Positions 19,036 through 29,300 are shown, counted from the first letter of the stretch. The stretch: 64,000 nt of DNA from Ruminococcus sp. (GCA_015066875.1 SVNM01000002.1:23868-87867), one strand, 5' to 3'. The notes: generated by a model not told the origin, from the sequence alone. Program-made: numbers and translations.

Positions 19036-19875
19036 TCATTCATCACTGATTACTGCACCTGAAAGGTCAACGTTTACGTTACCACCAAGCTGTGAAAAAA
19101 TCTTGTTAAGAGTTTTCTGTGAAATAACTGAGCCCGAAAGATCGATGTTCACATCGCTAAAACGGTTGTTTTCATCACAATTATCCGTGCACTGATTCAA
19201 TTCATTACGAAACTGCTCATAGGAATAATCCTCAAGTTCAGCGTATTTGTCGAGCTCAAGCGCAGGCATAACTCTTGCAACGGCGTGCATAGCTATGAAA
19301 GAAAATGCAAAGTTCTCAAAATCGCCTGTATTAAAGGTGATTTCGTAAACTCTCAGCATATCGCCGTCCTTGCTCTTCTTGCTGAGAAGTGGCTTATACG
19401 AACTCTTAGCGAGCTGATAAGTATGACGTTCCTCCCATATATTTTCGGGAGCAATTACAAATTGCAGAGTTTCGTCACAGGTGTTGCAAACTCCTCCACC
19501 AACAGCAAATCTGAATACATAATCTGTGTTCTTTTCAAGCTTTTTTTCACACAAAATCTGAGTCCAGCTCCATTGCCAATCGCCGATTTCAAAACCTTCC
19601 GTATTATTACCGAAATCATCGGTGATGAACATACGCGAGCCTACGTTGCCGTCGCATCTCTGGTCGAATTTAAACTCTCTTGCGTTGAAATTTATTATAT
19701 TCATATTAATATCCTCCGAATTTTCAATTTCGGTCGAACAACGGTCAGTCAGGCGAATTTCACAGTCGCCGACAAGCTCTGCCCGACCGTTTTTCACCAG
19801 TCCCTTTACTCTTTTGGGATAAGTGTAGCCAATAATATTACCGTTTTCGTCAGTAACCTTAATGTTTTTTGTCAT
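19036..19875 (-). CDS. Conserved-looking hypothetical protein
   Basis: Start MTKNIKVTDENGNIIGYTYPKRVKGLVKNGRAELVGD at CAT 19873-19875 with RBS gggggagg; no family recognised. Confidence 0.65.
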   Translation of the reverse strand: MTKNIKVTDENGNIIGYTYPKRVKGLVKNGRAELVGDCEIRLTDRCSTEIENSEDINMNIINFNAREFKFDQRCDGNVGSRMFITDDFGNNTEGFEIGDWQWSWTQILCEKKLEKNTDYVFRFAVGGGVCNTCDETLQFVIAPENIWEERHTYQLAKSSYKPLLSKKSKDGDMLRVYEITFNTGDFENFAFSFIAMHAVARVMPALELDKYAELEDYSYEQFRNELNQCTDNCDENNRFSDVNIDLSGSVISQKTLNKIFSQLGGNVNVDLSGAVISDE

Positions 19876-19972
19876 GGGTATCCTCCCCCTGCTACAAACG
19901 ATTATATAGTGCTGTTTTTTGTTATGGGTGCCTTCCCCGATTTCATTATAACGCAGACAGCTAAAAAAGTCA

Positions 19973-20024
19973 ACAAAAAAAACAGCCTTAACCGACACCC
20001 TCTCAAAAAGTCGGTTAAGACTGT
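19973..20024 (-). terminator. Minus-strand intrinsic terminator/attenuator upstream of the hypothetical gene
   Basis: Minus strand ACAGTCTTAACCGAC-loop-GTCGGTTAAGGCTGT followed by TTTTTTTTG. Confidence 0.65.
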
Positions 20025-20770
20025 ATTTCGCGGTAATCCGAGCACCCTCTATACTCTTCTCACCATTCACGACAATGGCACTTCCGATGTGCTTTATATC
20101 CTTCAGCCGTACTTGATAGTTTTCTGCGATAATTTAAGCTACTGAAGCTGATTTAGGCGAATTAAACATATTATAGGCATTAATGTTTAACAACAGCTTT
20201 CTGCACGGTTTCTTGGTGTGACGTTTTGTACCGGTGGTACCGACGGAGTTTAAATCGGTACAGGGCTGACACGGGATATAATCTGTCGTATAATTTGCAG
20301 GACACATAAAATATGTATCAATGTAATTATGTTGCCGATTGTGAAATTTACCGTTTTCTCAATCAACAATTGTATTATATAGTAAATTTAGCACATATTC
20401 AATTGACTATATTGCCTATATTTCTCACTTTATTGCGAAAGAAAATTATAATTTTTATATTATTATTCTATGAATTATATTTTTGTTTTATTTCGTTCAT
20501 TTTGAATTAATTTAATTTTAGATTAACACCATATGTATAAATTATATATTATATATAATAGTTTTTCGCCTGTATTACGTTGTTTCAGCAATTGCACTCA
20601 TTTCACGGATTTTAAATTTCAAAATCAAGCGCTAATTCGCACAGACCTCTCGCACTCCTCAAAAAGAATTGATTTACTTTTTTACTTAACAGTTTTGCGT
20701 AATTTAAGCAAAAAAATTTTTGAGATTTTTCTTCTTTACCCCCTTGACGCCCGGTTTTTGCACAAAAAAT

Positions 20771-20803
20771 AACTCGGAATCACTATGACTCCGAGTTTTT
20801 GTT
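20771..20803. terminator. Bidirectional intrinsic terminator
   Basis: AAAAAATAACTCGGAatcactatgacTCCGAGTTTTTG. Confidence 0.7.
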
Positions 20804-21513
20804 TATATAATTCCTTCAGATGCACTCTGAATAAGATTTTCGTAATATTCCTTGCTCCAGTCAAACTCAAAATGATCAAAAAGCTTAAGACAACTCTTTG
20901 CATTCTCAACCGCAGCGGCAACTCCGTCCTCATCACCTGCGCAGGCATATATATACACAGCTGTAACAAGGATCTGAAGAAGCTTTACATCGTTTCTGCC
21001 CTTTGGCTTGTATCCGAAGTTGAGAAGCTTGAATGCCTCAGCATACTTCTTCGCAGCACAATCCACCAGTGCAAGCACTATATACATATCCGCCTGCTCC
21101 TGAGTAGTCTTTTTCTTCTGAGCGTGAGTCTGAATAAAGTTGATATTCTCTGTTCTGAAATCCTCTGCGTCACGCCAGTTCTTCTGCTTGCTGAGTATAG
21201 CCAGCTTTTCCAGACAATAACTGTATCTGTCATCACTGCCCATTTTCTTTTCCTCAAGCATATCGAGATAAAACTCTGTATTATTATAATCAAAAATCTT
21301 GCTGTAAAGCGATGCCGCAAGAATAACGTCCTCTGTTGCAGGCTTTTTACAGTCGTCAACAAAAACCGTAGCAAACTCGTCGCACAGCCCCTTTGTATAT
21401 CCGAACTGGCAATACTGCTGATAAAGCTCATCGTATTTCTTCAGGTCCGAACTGAACGACGGAAGAAGAGCTTTGGTAAATTTTAGTTTTTTTCTTTCTG
21501 AAGTTGATAGCAT
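20803..21513 (-). CDS. Hypothetical protein, alpha-helical/TPR-like
   Basis: 236 aa, coherent composition on the minus strand; no family recognised. Confidence 0.6.
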   Translation of the reverse strand: MLSTSERKKLKFTKALLPSFSSDLKKYDELYQQYCQFGYTKGLCDEFATVFVDDCKKPATEDVILAASLYSKIFDYNNTEFYLDMLEEKKMGSDDRYSYCLEKLAILSKQKNWRDAEDFRTENINFIQTHAQKKKTTQEQADMYIVLALVDCAAKKYAEAFKLLNFGYKPKGRNDVKLLQILVTAVYIYACAGDEDGVAAAVENAKSCLKLFDHFEFDWSKEYYENLIQSASEGII

Positions 21514-21738
21514 AAATTGCCCTCCCCTAAAGCCTTAGTACATCAATTCTAACATAAATTTTATTCACAGTCAATATTACTTTGGCACTTATCGCCAAAA
21601 TTGTTGATATGCACAAAAATCAAGCCTGATTTTCTCTTTATTAATAAATTTAACCGTTCGCAGATTTAAGTTTATTTCAATGTTTTGTGCTATAATATAG
21701 GTATACTCGGAAATTGTCCCTTGAAGGAGGATTGCTAC

Positions 21739-22407
21739 GTGAAAATTCTTGTTGTTGAAGATGAGGCTCAGCTGGCTGACGCTCTGACCGAAATCCTCAA
21801 ACGTAATAAATACATTGTTGATACCGCCTATAATGGCATCGACGGCTGTGACAGCGCTCTTACAGGCGTTTACGACTGCATCGTTCTTGACGTTATGCTT
21901 CCCGGTATGAATGGTCTTGAAATACTCAGAAATATCCGCGCAGAAAAGCTTTCCACGCCTGTTCTGCTACTCACTGCAAGAAGCGAGGTCGAGGATAAAA
22001 TCAACGGTCTTGACTGCGGTGCAGACGATTACCTCACCAAGCCCTTTGTCACAGGCGAGCTTCTTGCAAGAATACGTGCTCTTACAAGAAGAAAAGGCGA
22101 GATTTTCGACGAAAGTAAGCTCACCTTCAATGGTCTTGAGCTTAACAAGAACTCCAACTCTGTTATTTACAACGGCAACGATGTAAAGCTCAGCCTTAAG
22201 GAATATCAGATTATGGAGCTTTTAATGGCAAATCCAAGACAAATTCTGCCGAAAGAACGAATTATCGAGAAAATCTGGGGCTTTGAAAGCGATGTCGAGT
22301 ACAACAACATCGAGGTTTACATATCCTTTCTCAGAAAAAAGCTCAGCTCTATCGGCACCGATACCCAGATCAGAACCGCACGTGGCATAGGCTATTCTCT
22401 GGAATAA
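21739..22407 (+). CDS. OmpR/PhoB-family response regulator (GTG start)
   Basis: MKILVVEDEAQLADALTEILKRNKYIVDTAYNG...GADDYLTKPF; RBS gaaggagg upstream of GTG 21739. Confidence 0.95.
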   Translation: MKILVVEDEAQLADALTEILKRNKYIVDTAYNGIDGCDSALTGVYDCIVLDVMLPGMNGLEILRNIRAEKLSTPVLLLTARSEVEDKINGLDCGADDYLTKPFVTGELLARIRALTRRKGEIFDESKLTFNGLELNKNSNSVIYNGNDVKLSLKEYQIMELLMANPRQILPKERIIEKIWGFESDVEYNNIEVYISFLRKKLSSIGTDTQIRTARGIGYSLE

Positions 22408-22431
22408 CCGCAAACAAAGAAAGGTGAATTT

Positions 22432-24384
22432 ATGTTTAAAAAGGTTCAGCTGAAGCTTTTTGCAATTATTACAAGCATACTTCTTGCTGTCTTTATCGCT
22501 CTGCTTGCTTCTATAAATCTTATTATGGAAGCCGTTATGCAAAGACAGTCTATCGTTGTGCTCAGACAGATCGCTTCAAGCATAGAATACGACGAGAAGA
22601 CCTCTTCGTTTACTTATTTTCCTGAACACAATGAGCCTCCCAAACCCGATGATAGAATTCCCGTTCAGGAGACTACAGATAATACTACTCAGCAGAATAC
22701 TCAGGGCAATACAGGAAGCAGTACTGCTCCCTCGGAAAATCCCACTACAGGCACACAGCCCGGTACAAGCAACACTGCTCCCACCGAGCCTTCAACTCAG
22801 CAGACCACTTCTGCTACAGAACAGACTACAGAGCCAACACAGGATACAACAGTTGCTCCCGAAGAGCCCGCTACTCCGCCGTTTGAACAAGACGAGCCGT
22901 TTCCACCGCCTATGCGTCCCGAATGGCCGGAACAGTTGCCTACCGACGAAAATCAGCAGAGACCCGAATTTCCCTGGGAGGACGACGACAAAAACAATAA
23001 CAACAATAATAATAACAACCACTGGAATGAGCACGATTACGACGAAAATTACGACAAGTACTGGCGTGATGACGGCTATTATTACTACCCTATGCCCGAT
23101 CAGAGCATTAACTCAGATGAGGCCTGCAACGACATTTACTGTCCCTACTGCAGTGAAGGACTTTACAAGGATTGTCCCGAATATGAGTATAACACAACTC
23201 CTACAGGCGCTGTTTTCGATGAGGATAACATCTCACAGCAGTCAGCTGTAGGCAGTCCTTCCGTGCTTAACGGCTTTACCGTAAGCAAGGGCAATAACAC
23301 CGTATCAGTTCCCGTACAGAGCACTCCCCACAAAATCGTCTATATGGCAGATTCCGTTGATATGAGAAATCCCGCTCCTGTGCCGAAATCTCTCGGCTCT
23401 ATCGACTTCTTTGTTATTATGGCCGATCAGAACGGAAATTTCCTTGCCTCGCTCAACAACGATACTCTCAGCAGTGACACCGCCCAATCCTACATAAGCG
23501 CTATTATGGGGGAAAAGGCTTCAAGCGGTATGCTCAATTCATATCAGTTCTGCAGTCTCGAAAAGGACAACGGCACAATTATGGTTTTCACCGATAAAAC
23601 TGCCGAAATGGATATGCTCAAACAGCTCACCCGAACTACTATCCTTATCGGAGCAGTAAGCTTTGTGCTCCTTTCGCTGATCGCTTTCTTCCTTTCAAAG
23701 AAGAGTATTCAGCCTATCAAGGAAGCTTTTGAGAAGCAGAAGCAGTTTGTATCCGACGCAAGCCACGAGCTGAAAACTCCTCTTACTATCATTTCCGCAA
23801 ACGCAGACGTTCTTTCAGACGAAATCGGAAGCAACAAGTGGCTTACCTATATCAAGGCTCAGACAGAGCGTATGAATATCCTTGTTAACGACCTGCTTAA
23901 TCTTACACGTCTTGAAAACAATACCGCAGACTTTATCTGTAGCGACTTTGATTTAAGCAAGGCTGTGGAGAATACCGCACTCCCCTTTGAGTGTCAGGCT
24001 TTCGAAACAGGCAAGAAGTTCGTTATCGACGTTCAGGAAGGACTCAGCCTTAACGGAAGCGAGCGTCACGTAAAACAGATGGTTGCCATTTTCATCGATA
24101 ACGCTCTGAAATATTCCGACGAAAACGGAACAGTAAGCGTTACTCTTACCTCAAGCGGAGATAAAAAGCTACTCTCTGTATTCAATACGGGACAGGGACT
24201 CAGATCAGGCGAAGAGGATAAAATCTTCGAGCGTTTCTACCGAAGCGACGACTCACGTGCACGTGCTACAGGCGGTTACGGTCTCGGTCTTGCCATAGCA
24301 AAATCAATCATCGACAAGCACAGGTTCAAGGTTAATATCGAAAACCACGAGGGTGAAAGCATCTGCTTTAACATTCTTATGTAA
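22432..24384 (+). CDS. Sensor histidine kinase with long low-complexity extracytoplasmic domain
   Basis: HisKA SDASHELKTPLTIISANADVL and HATPase GYGLGLAIAKSI; two TMs flank a Thr/Pro/Asn-rich region. Confidence 0.95.
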   Translation: MFKKVQLKLFAIITSILLAVFIALLASINLIMEAVMQRQSIVVLRQIASSIEYDEKTSSFTYFPEHNEPPKPDDRIPVQETTDNTTQQNTQGNTGSSTAPSENPTTGTQPGTSNTAPTEPSTQQTTSATEQTTEPTQDTTVAPEEPATPPFEQDEPFPPPMRPEWPEQLPTDENQQRPEFPWEDDDKNNNNNNNNNHWNEHDYDENYDKYWRDDGYYYYPMPDQSINSDEACNDIYCPYCSEGLYKDCPEYEYNTTPTGAVFDEDNISQQSAVGSPSVLNGFTVSKGNNTVSVPVQSTPHKIVYMADSVDMRNPAPVPKSLGSIDFFVIMADQNGNFLASLNNDTLSSDTAQSYISAIMGEKASSGMLNSYQFCSLEKDNGTIMVFTDKTAEMDMLKQLTRTTILIGAVSFVLLSLIAFFLSKKSIQPIKEAFEKQKQFVSDASHELKTPLTIISANADVLSDEIGSNKWLTYIKAQTERMNILVNDLLNLTRLENNTADFICSDFDLSKAVENTALPFECQAFETGKKFVIDVQEGLSLNGSERHVKQMVAIFIDNALKYSDENGTVSVTLTSSGDKKLLSVFNTGQGLRSGEEDKIFERFYRSDDSRARATGGYGLGLAIAKSIIDKHRFKVNIENHEGESICFNILM

Positions 24385-24386
24385 GA

Positions 24387-24421
24387 CGATTCCCCTGAGT
24401 TTTTTCAGGGGAATTGCTCTT
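24387..24421 (+). terminator. Intrinsic terminator-like hairpin
   Basis: GATTCCCCTGAgttttTTCAGGGGAATTGCTCTTTCT after the kinase stop. Confidence 0.5.
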
Positions 24422-24436
24422 TCTGAAGGAGGATTT

Positions 24437-24907
24437 ATGGATACAAAAACTATTATAGCTCTATTCTGCTCGGTTATAGCCACGATTATTGCATATTTCG
24501 TTCTCGATACGGCTTTTCCGCGTGCATCTCTGCCCGTATCAATCGTTTTCGGACTTTTTTTCTATGTTATACTCTACCCTGTTCTGTGGATTTCAGAGAA
24601 AAAACGTGCGCAGAAGGTCGCTCAGGCAGAAGCTCATCTTCCCGATGACGTGATCTGCATAACAGATGGCAACGTAATCTACGACCATTGCGTGAAAAAC
24701 TGCCGTCTTTACCTCTACAGCAACGAGCTTCTCTTCCTTTGTCTTGATGACAATCCCGTTTCTCTCAACAGGATTTCCGTCTGCAATATCGCTTTCTGCT
24801 CAGGCGAGGGCAACTCTCTCAATATACATATGAAAAACAGCGAGGTTATCTGTGTAAGCTCTGCCGAAGCTCAGAAGCTTCACAGCGCTCTGGAATTGCT
24901 GTTATAA
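24437..24907 (+). CDS. Hypothetical membrane protein
   Basis: MDTKTIIALFCSVIATIIAYFVL...; RBS gaaggagg; start moved from the track. Confidence 0.65.
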   Translation: MDTKTIIALFCSVIATIIAYFVLDTAFPRASLPVSIVFGLFFYVILYPVLWISEKKRAQKVAQAEAHLPDDVICITDGNVIYDHCVKNCRLYLYSNELLFLCLDDNPVSLNRISVCNIAFCSGEGNSLNIHMKNSEVICVSSAEAQKLHSALELLL

Positions 24908-24910
24908 AAT

Positions 24911-25279
24911 AAGGACTGCTGTTAAGGGTACTGTCTATACGGAAGTATTATGCGTATTTAGTGGGGGAACCTTTCTGAAGAAAGTTTGTGCCTGACAGGC
25001 ACCCGTCCCCTCTGTCAGCTTCGCTGACATCTCCCCACACTGTGGGGAGTCACCCACACCCCCTACAAAGACTTTTGAGTCTAATTTAAGCCCCATAGGG
25101 TACACACGGAGAAATAATTAAATTTCTTCTTTACTTGGTGTGTGTACCCTATGGGGCTTAAATTAAAACTTGAAAGTTTTAGGAAAGGAGTTTGAGGGAT
25201 AACCCTTTTTCAAAAGGGTTTCCCTCAATAATTCACGTAAATACTTCTATATGGACAGCCCCCTTAGCGGTCCTTTTTT
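24911..25279. mobile_element. Palindromic MITE-like element, copy B
   Basis: Outer arms AAGGACTGCT / AGCGGTCCTTTTTT; TIR-like ends; core IR TAATTTAAGCCCCATAGGGTACACAC / GTGTGTACCCTATGGGGCTTAAATTA; three-hairpin module on the left side. Confidence 0.8.
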
Positions 25280-25282
25280 CTT

Positions 25283-25729
25283 TTATTGAAGCACGTGAGT
25301 TGCCCAGTAAATCATTCCGTAAATTACTGACGCAGAGCAACCGTAGAGTATCACAGGTCCTGCAATGGTGAAGATTTTAGCACCCACGCCGGTAATCAGT
25401 CCCTCAGACTGAGCTTCTATAGCTGATGAGCTTATGGCATTGGAAAAGCCTGTTATAGGCACCAATGTTCCTGCTCCCGCGTGTTTGGCAAGCTTTTCGT
25501 AGAGTCCCAGCCCCGTGAAAAGCGAGCTTAATCCCACAAGAATAATCGACGTCCACGCAGAAGCCGAATTCTGTTCAGCTCCCAGCTTTTCAAAGAAAAT
25601 CATAAGAAGCTGTCCCAGTGTGCATATTGCTCCGCCCACAAGAAAAGCCACAGGAATATTCACCTTTGAATTTGATTTAGGCGAAGCCTTTTTTGTCATT
25701 TCGCTGTACATTTCAGGTGTTACATTCAT
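25283..25729 (-). CDS. spoVAC: Stage V sporulation protein AC
   Basis: MNVTPEMYSEMTKKASPKSN...FLVGGAICTLGQ...HAGAGTLVPITGFSNAI...EGLITGVGAKIFTIAGPVI; start at CAT 25727-25729. Confidence 0.88.
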   Translation of the reverse strand: MNVTPEMYSEMTKKASPKSNSKVNIPVAFLVGGAICTLGQLLMIFFEKLGAEQNSASAWTSIILVGLSSLFTGLGLYEKLAKHAGAGTLVPITGFSNAISSSAIEAQSEGLITGVGAKIFTIAGPVILYGCSASVIYGMIYWATHVLQ

Positions 25730-26213
25730 TTTACCGCCTCCGCAGTTATTTTCTGCCACGCAAGCGGATTTATTCAAAAAAATAGCAGAGCCGTAAGCTC
25801 TGCTTTTCCAGAAAAATAAAACAAAATAAATATGTGTAGAACAAAAGAAAGGAGACAACAAAACGAGTGTTTAATACATAAAGAGTATTTAACACTACAG
25901 TTATTATACATAATTTCGCGATTCAAGTCAAGCCAAATCAACAAAATTTTACCGCTTTTCATAAATTTCTGTCGTTTTGTACAATTATTCCCAAGGCTTT
26001 TTTCCTATTATATACAATTAATTGCATCGTTTTTGCTTTTTCGCATAGCTTTAATTAATGTGCTTAATTATTGCAAAACACCCTATATCTTCCTTTTCTC
26101 TGTAAGTACTTACTAATAAACAAATTTATGTACCGCCTGACGGGGAATATACGTGATTTTTTACAAAAAAGGTATTTACAAAACATTTGATTTGTGTTAT
26201 TATAATAGGTGAA

Positions 26214-26283
26214 GTTATGTGCGTCCTGTTATGCCGTTTATCCGCTCTTTATGAACGTCTGTGGCACAAGGACTCTATATAAC
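26214..26283 (+). ncRNA. Structured 5' leader of the PFOR gene
   Basis: Nested pairings GTTAT/ATAAC (26214/26279), GTCCT/AGGAC (26223/26269), CGTTTAT/ATGAACG (26235/26251) downstream of TATAAT 26201-26206. Confidence 0.45.
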
Positions 26284-26315
26284 CCCTAATCAAATTTTTT
26301 AGGAGGATTTTTCCA

Positions 26316-29300
26316 ATGGCAATCAAAAGAAAAATGAAAACCATGGATGGTAACAACGCAGCTGCTTGGGCTTCATATCCCTTTACTGACCTTGCTGCTA
26401 TTTACCCCATCACACCTTCTTCAGTTATGGCTGAAGTTACTGACCAGTGGTCTGCTAAGAACAAGAAGAACCTGTTCGGCGATCCCGTTACTGTTGTAGA
26501 GATGCAGTCTGAGGCCGGTGCTGCAGGTACTGTTCACGGCTCTATCTCAGCAGGTGCTCTTACTACTACTTACACTGCTTCACAGGGACTTCTCCTTATG
26601 ATCCCTAATATGTACAAGATCGCAGGCGAGCTCGTTCCTAACGTAATTCACGTTTCTGCAAGATGCGTTTCTTCACACGCTCTTAACATCTTCGGCGATC
26701 ACTCTGATATCTACGCTTGCCGTCAGACAGGTTACGCTATGCTCTGTTCTTCTAACCCCCAGGAGGTTATGGATCTCGGTGCTGTTGCTCACCTTTCTAC
26801 TATCAAGGGTAGGGTTCCTTTCCTTCACTTCTTCGACGGTTTCCGTACATCACACGAAATCCAGAAGATCGAAACATGGGCTGATGAGGATCTTAAGTCA
26901 CTCATCGATATGGACGCTGTAAAGGCTTTCAGAGACAACGCTCTTAATCCTGAGCACCCTGTTCTCCGTGGTACAGCTCAGAACCCCGACATCTTCTTCC
27001 AGGCTCGTGAGGCTTGCAATAAGTACTATGATGCTCTTCCTGCTGTTGTTGAAGACTATATGAACAAGGTTAACGACCTTATCGGTACTGACTACAAGCT
27101 CTTCAACTACTACGGTGCTACTGATGCAGAGCACGTTATCATCGCTATGGGTTCTGTTAACGATACTATCGAAGAGACTATCGATTACCTCAACGCTAAC
27201 GGCGGTAAGTACGGTCTCGTTAAGGTTCGTCTCTACAGACCTTTCGTTGCTGATAAGCTCGTTGAAGCTATCCCCGACAGCGTAAAGAGAATTTCTGTTC
27301 TCGACAGAACAAAGGAGCCCGGCTCACTCGGCGAGCCTCTCTACCTCGACGTTGTTGCTGCTCTTAAGGATACTAAGTTCAATAATACTCCTGTATTCTC
27401 AGGCAGATACGGTCTCGGTTCTAAGGACACTGTTCCCGCTCAGATCGTTGCTGTATTCAAGAACGAGACAAAGAAGAGATTTACTATCGGTATCAAGGAC
27501 GATGTTACTAACCTTTCACTCGACCTTGGCGAAAACCCCGATACTGCTCCTGCAGGCACTACTGCTTGTAAGTTCTGGGGTCTCGGTTCAGACGGTACTG
27601 TTGGTGCTAACAAGAACTCTATCAAGATCATCGGCGACCACACAGACCTCTACGCTCAGGCTTACTTTGCATATGACTCAAAGAAGTCAGGCGGTGTAAC
27701 AATCTCACACCTCCGTTTCGGTAAGACACCTATCAAGTCAACTTACCTTATCAACAAGGCTGACTTCGTTGCTTGTCACAACCAGAGCTATATCGACAAG
27801 TACGATATGGTTTCAGATATCAAGCCCGGCGGTACTTTCCTCCTCAATACAATCTGGGATATGGAAGGTCTTGAGGCTAATCTCCCCGGCCAGGTTAAGA
27901 GATATCTCGCTAAGAATAATATCAATTTCTATACTATCGATGGCGTTAAGCTCGGTAAGGAAACAGGTATGGGCACAAGAATCAACACAATTCTCCAGTC
28001 TGCTTTCTTCAAGCTCGCTAACATCATTCCCTTTGAGGACGCTCTCAAGTACATGAAGGACGCTGCTGAGGCTTCTTACAGCAAGAAGGGTCAGGATATC
28101 GTTGAAAAGAACTGGAATGCTATCGACGCCGGTCACCAGAACATCGTTAAGATCGATATCCCCGCTTCATGGGCTGACGCTGAGGATACTCAGATGGGTA
28201 TGGCTGCTGTTACTAACGATAACAAGACTCTTCAGGATTACGTTAATAACATTCAGATCCCCTGCAACGCTCAGAAGGGTGATACTCTCCCCGTTTCTAC
28301 TTTCGTAGATATGGCTGACGGTACATTCCCCCAGGGCTCTGCTGCTTTCGAAAAGAGAGGTATCGCTGTTGACGTTCCTGAGTGGATTCCTGCAAATTGT
28401 ATCCAGTGTAACCAGTGTGCTTACGTTTGTCCTCACGCTGTAATCAGACCTGTTGCTCTTACAGAAGAAGAGGCTGCTAATGCTCCTGCTGACGCTAAGA
28501 TCGTTGACTTCAAGCCCGCTATGAACGGCCTTAAGTATATGATGACTGTTTCTACTCTCGATTGTACAGGCTGTGGCGTTTGTGCTAACGTTTGTCCCGC
28601 TAAGGAGAAGGCTCTCGTTATGAAGCCTATCGCTTCTCAGATGGATCAGCAGAAGGTATTTGCTTACGGTACTACTATCGACGAAAAGGCTGAGGTTGCT
28701 GCTAAGTTCAAGGCTGATACAGTTAAGGGCTCACAGTTCAGACAGCCCCTCCTCGAATTCTCAGGCGCTTGTGCAGGTTGTGGTGAAACACCTTACGCTA
28801 AGCTCGTTACTCAGCTCTTCGGTGAGAGAATGTACATCGCTAACGCTACAGGTTGTTCTTCAATCTGGGGTGGATCTGCTCCTTCAACTCCTTATACATT
28901 CAATAAGAGAGGTCAGGGTCCTGCTTGGTCTAACTCACTCTTCGAGGATAACGCTGAGTTCGGTTACGGTATGTACCTCGCTACTCAGACTCTCAGAACA
29001 AGAGTTGCTGAAAAGGTTAAGGCTCTCGGTGAAAAGGCTGAAAATGCAGACGTAAAGGCTGCTATCGCTGAGTATTTCGATACTTACAACAACGGCTCAC
29101 TCAACGGTGCTGCTACTGATAAGCTTGTTGCTGCTCTCGAAGCTTGCGGATGCGACGATGCTAAGGCTATCCTCGCTGACAAGGACTTCCTCAGCAAGAA
29201 GTCACAGTGGATCTTCGGTGGTGACGGCTGGGCTTACGATATCGGCTTCGGCGGTCTCGACCACGTTCTCGCTTCAGGTAAGAATGTAAACGTTCTCGTA

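Noticed and set aside
19285-20145. 286-aa plus-strand ORF
   Set aside because: Antisense to the gene at 19036-19875, poor composition, no RBS.
20785-21486. 233-aa plus-strand ORF
   Set aside because: Antisense to 20803-21513; the minus frame has a proper start region and terminator.
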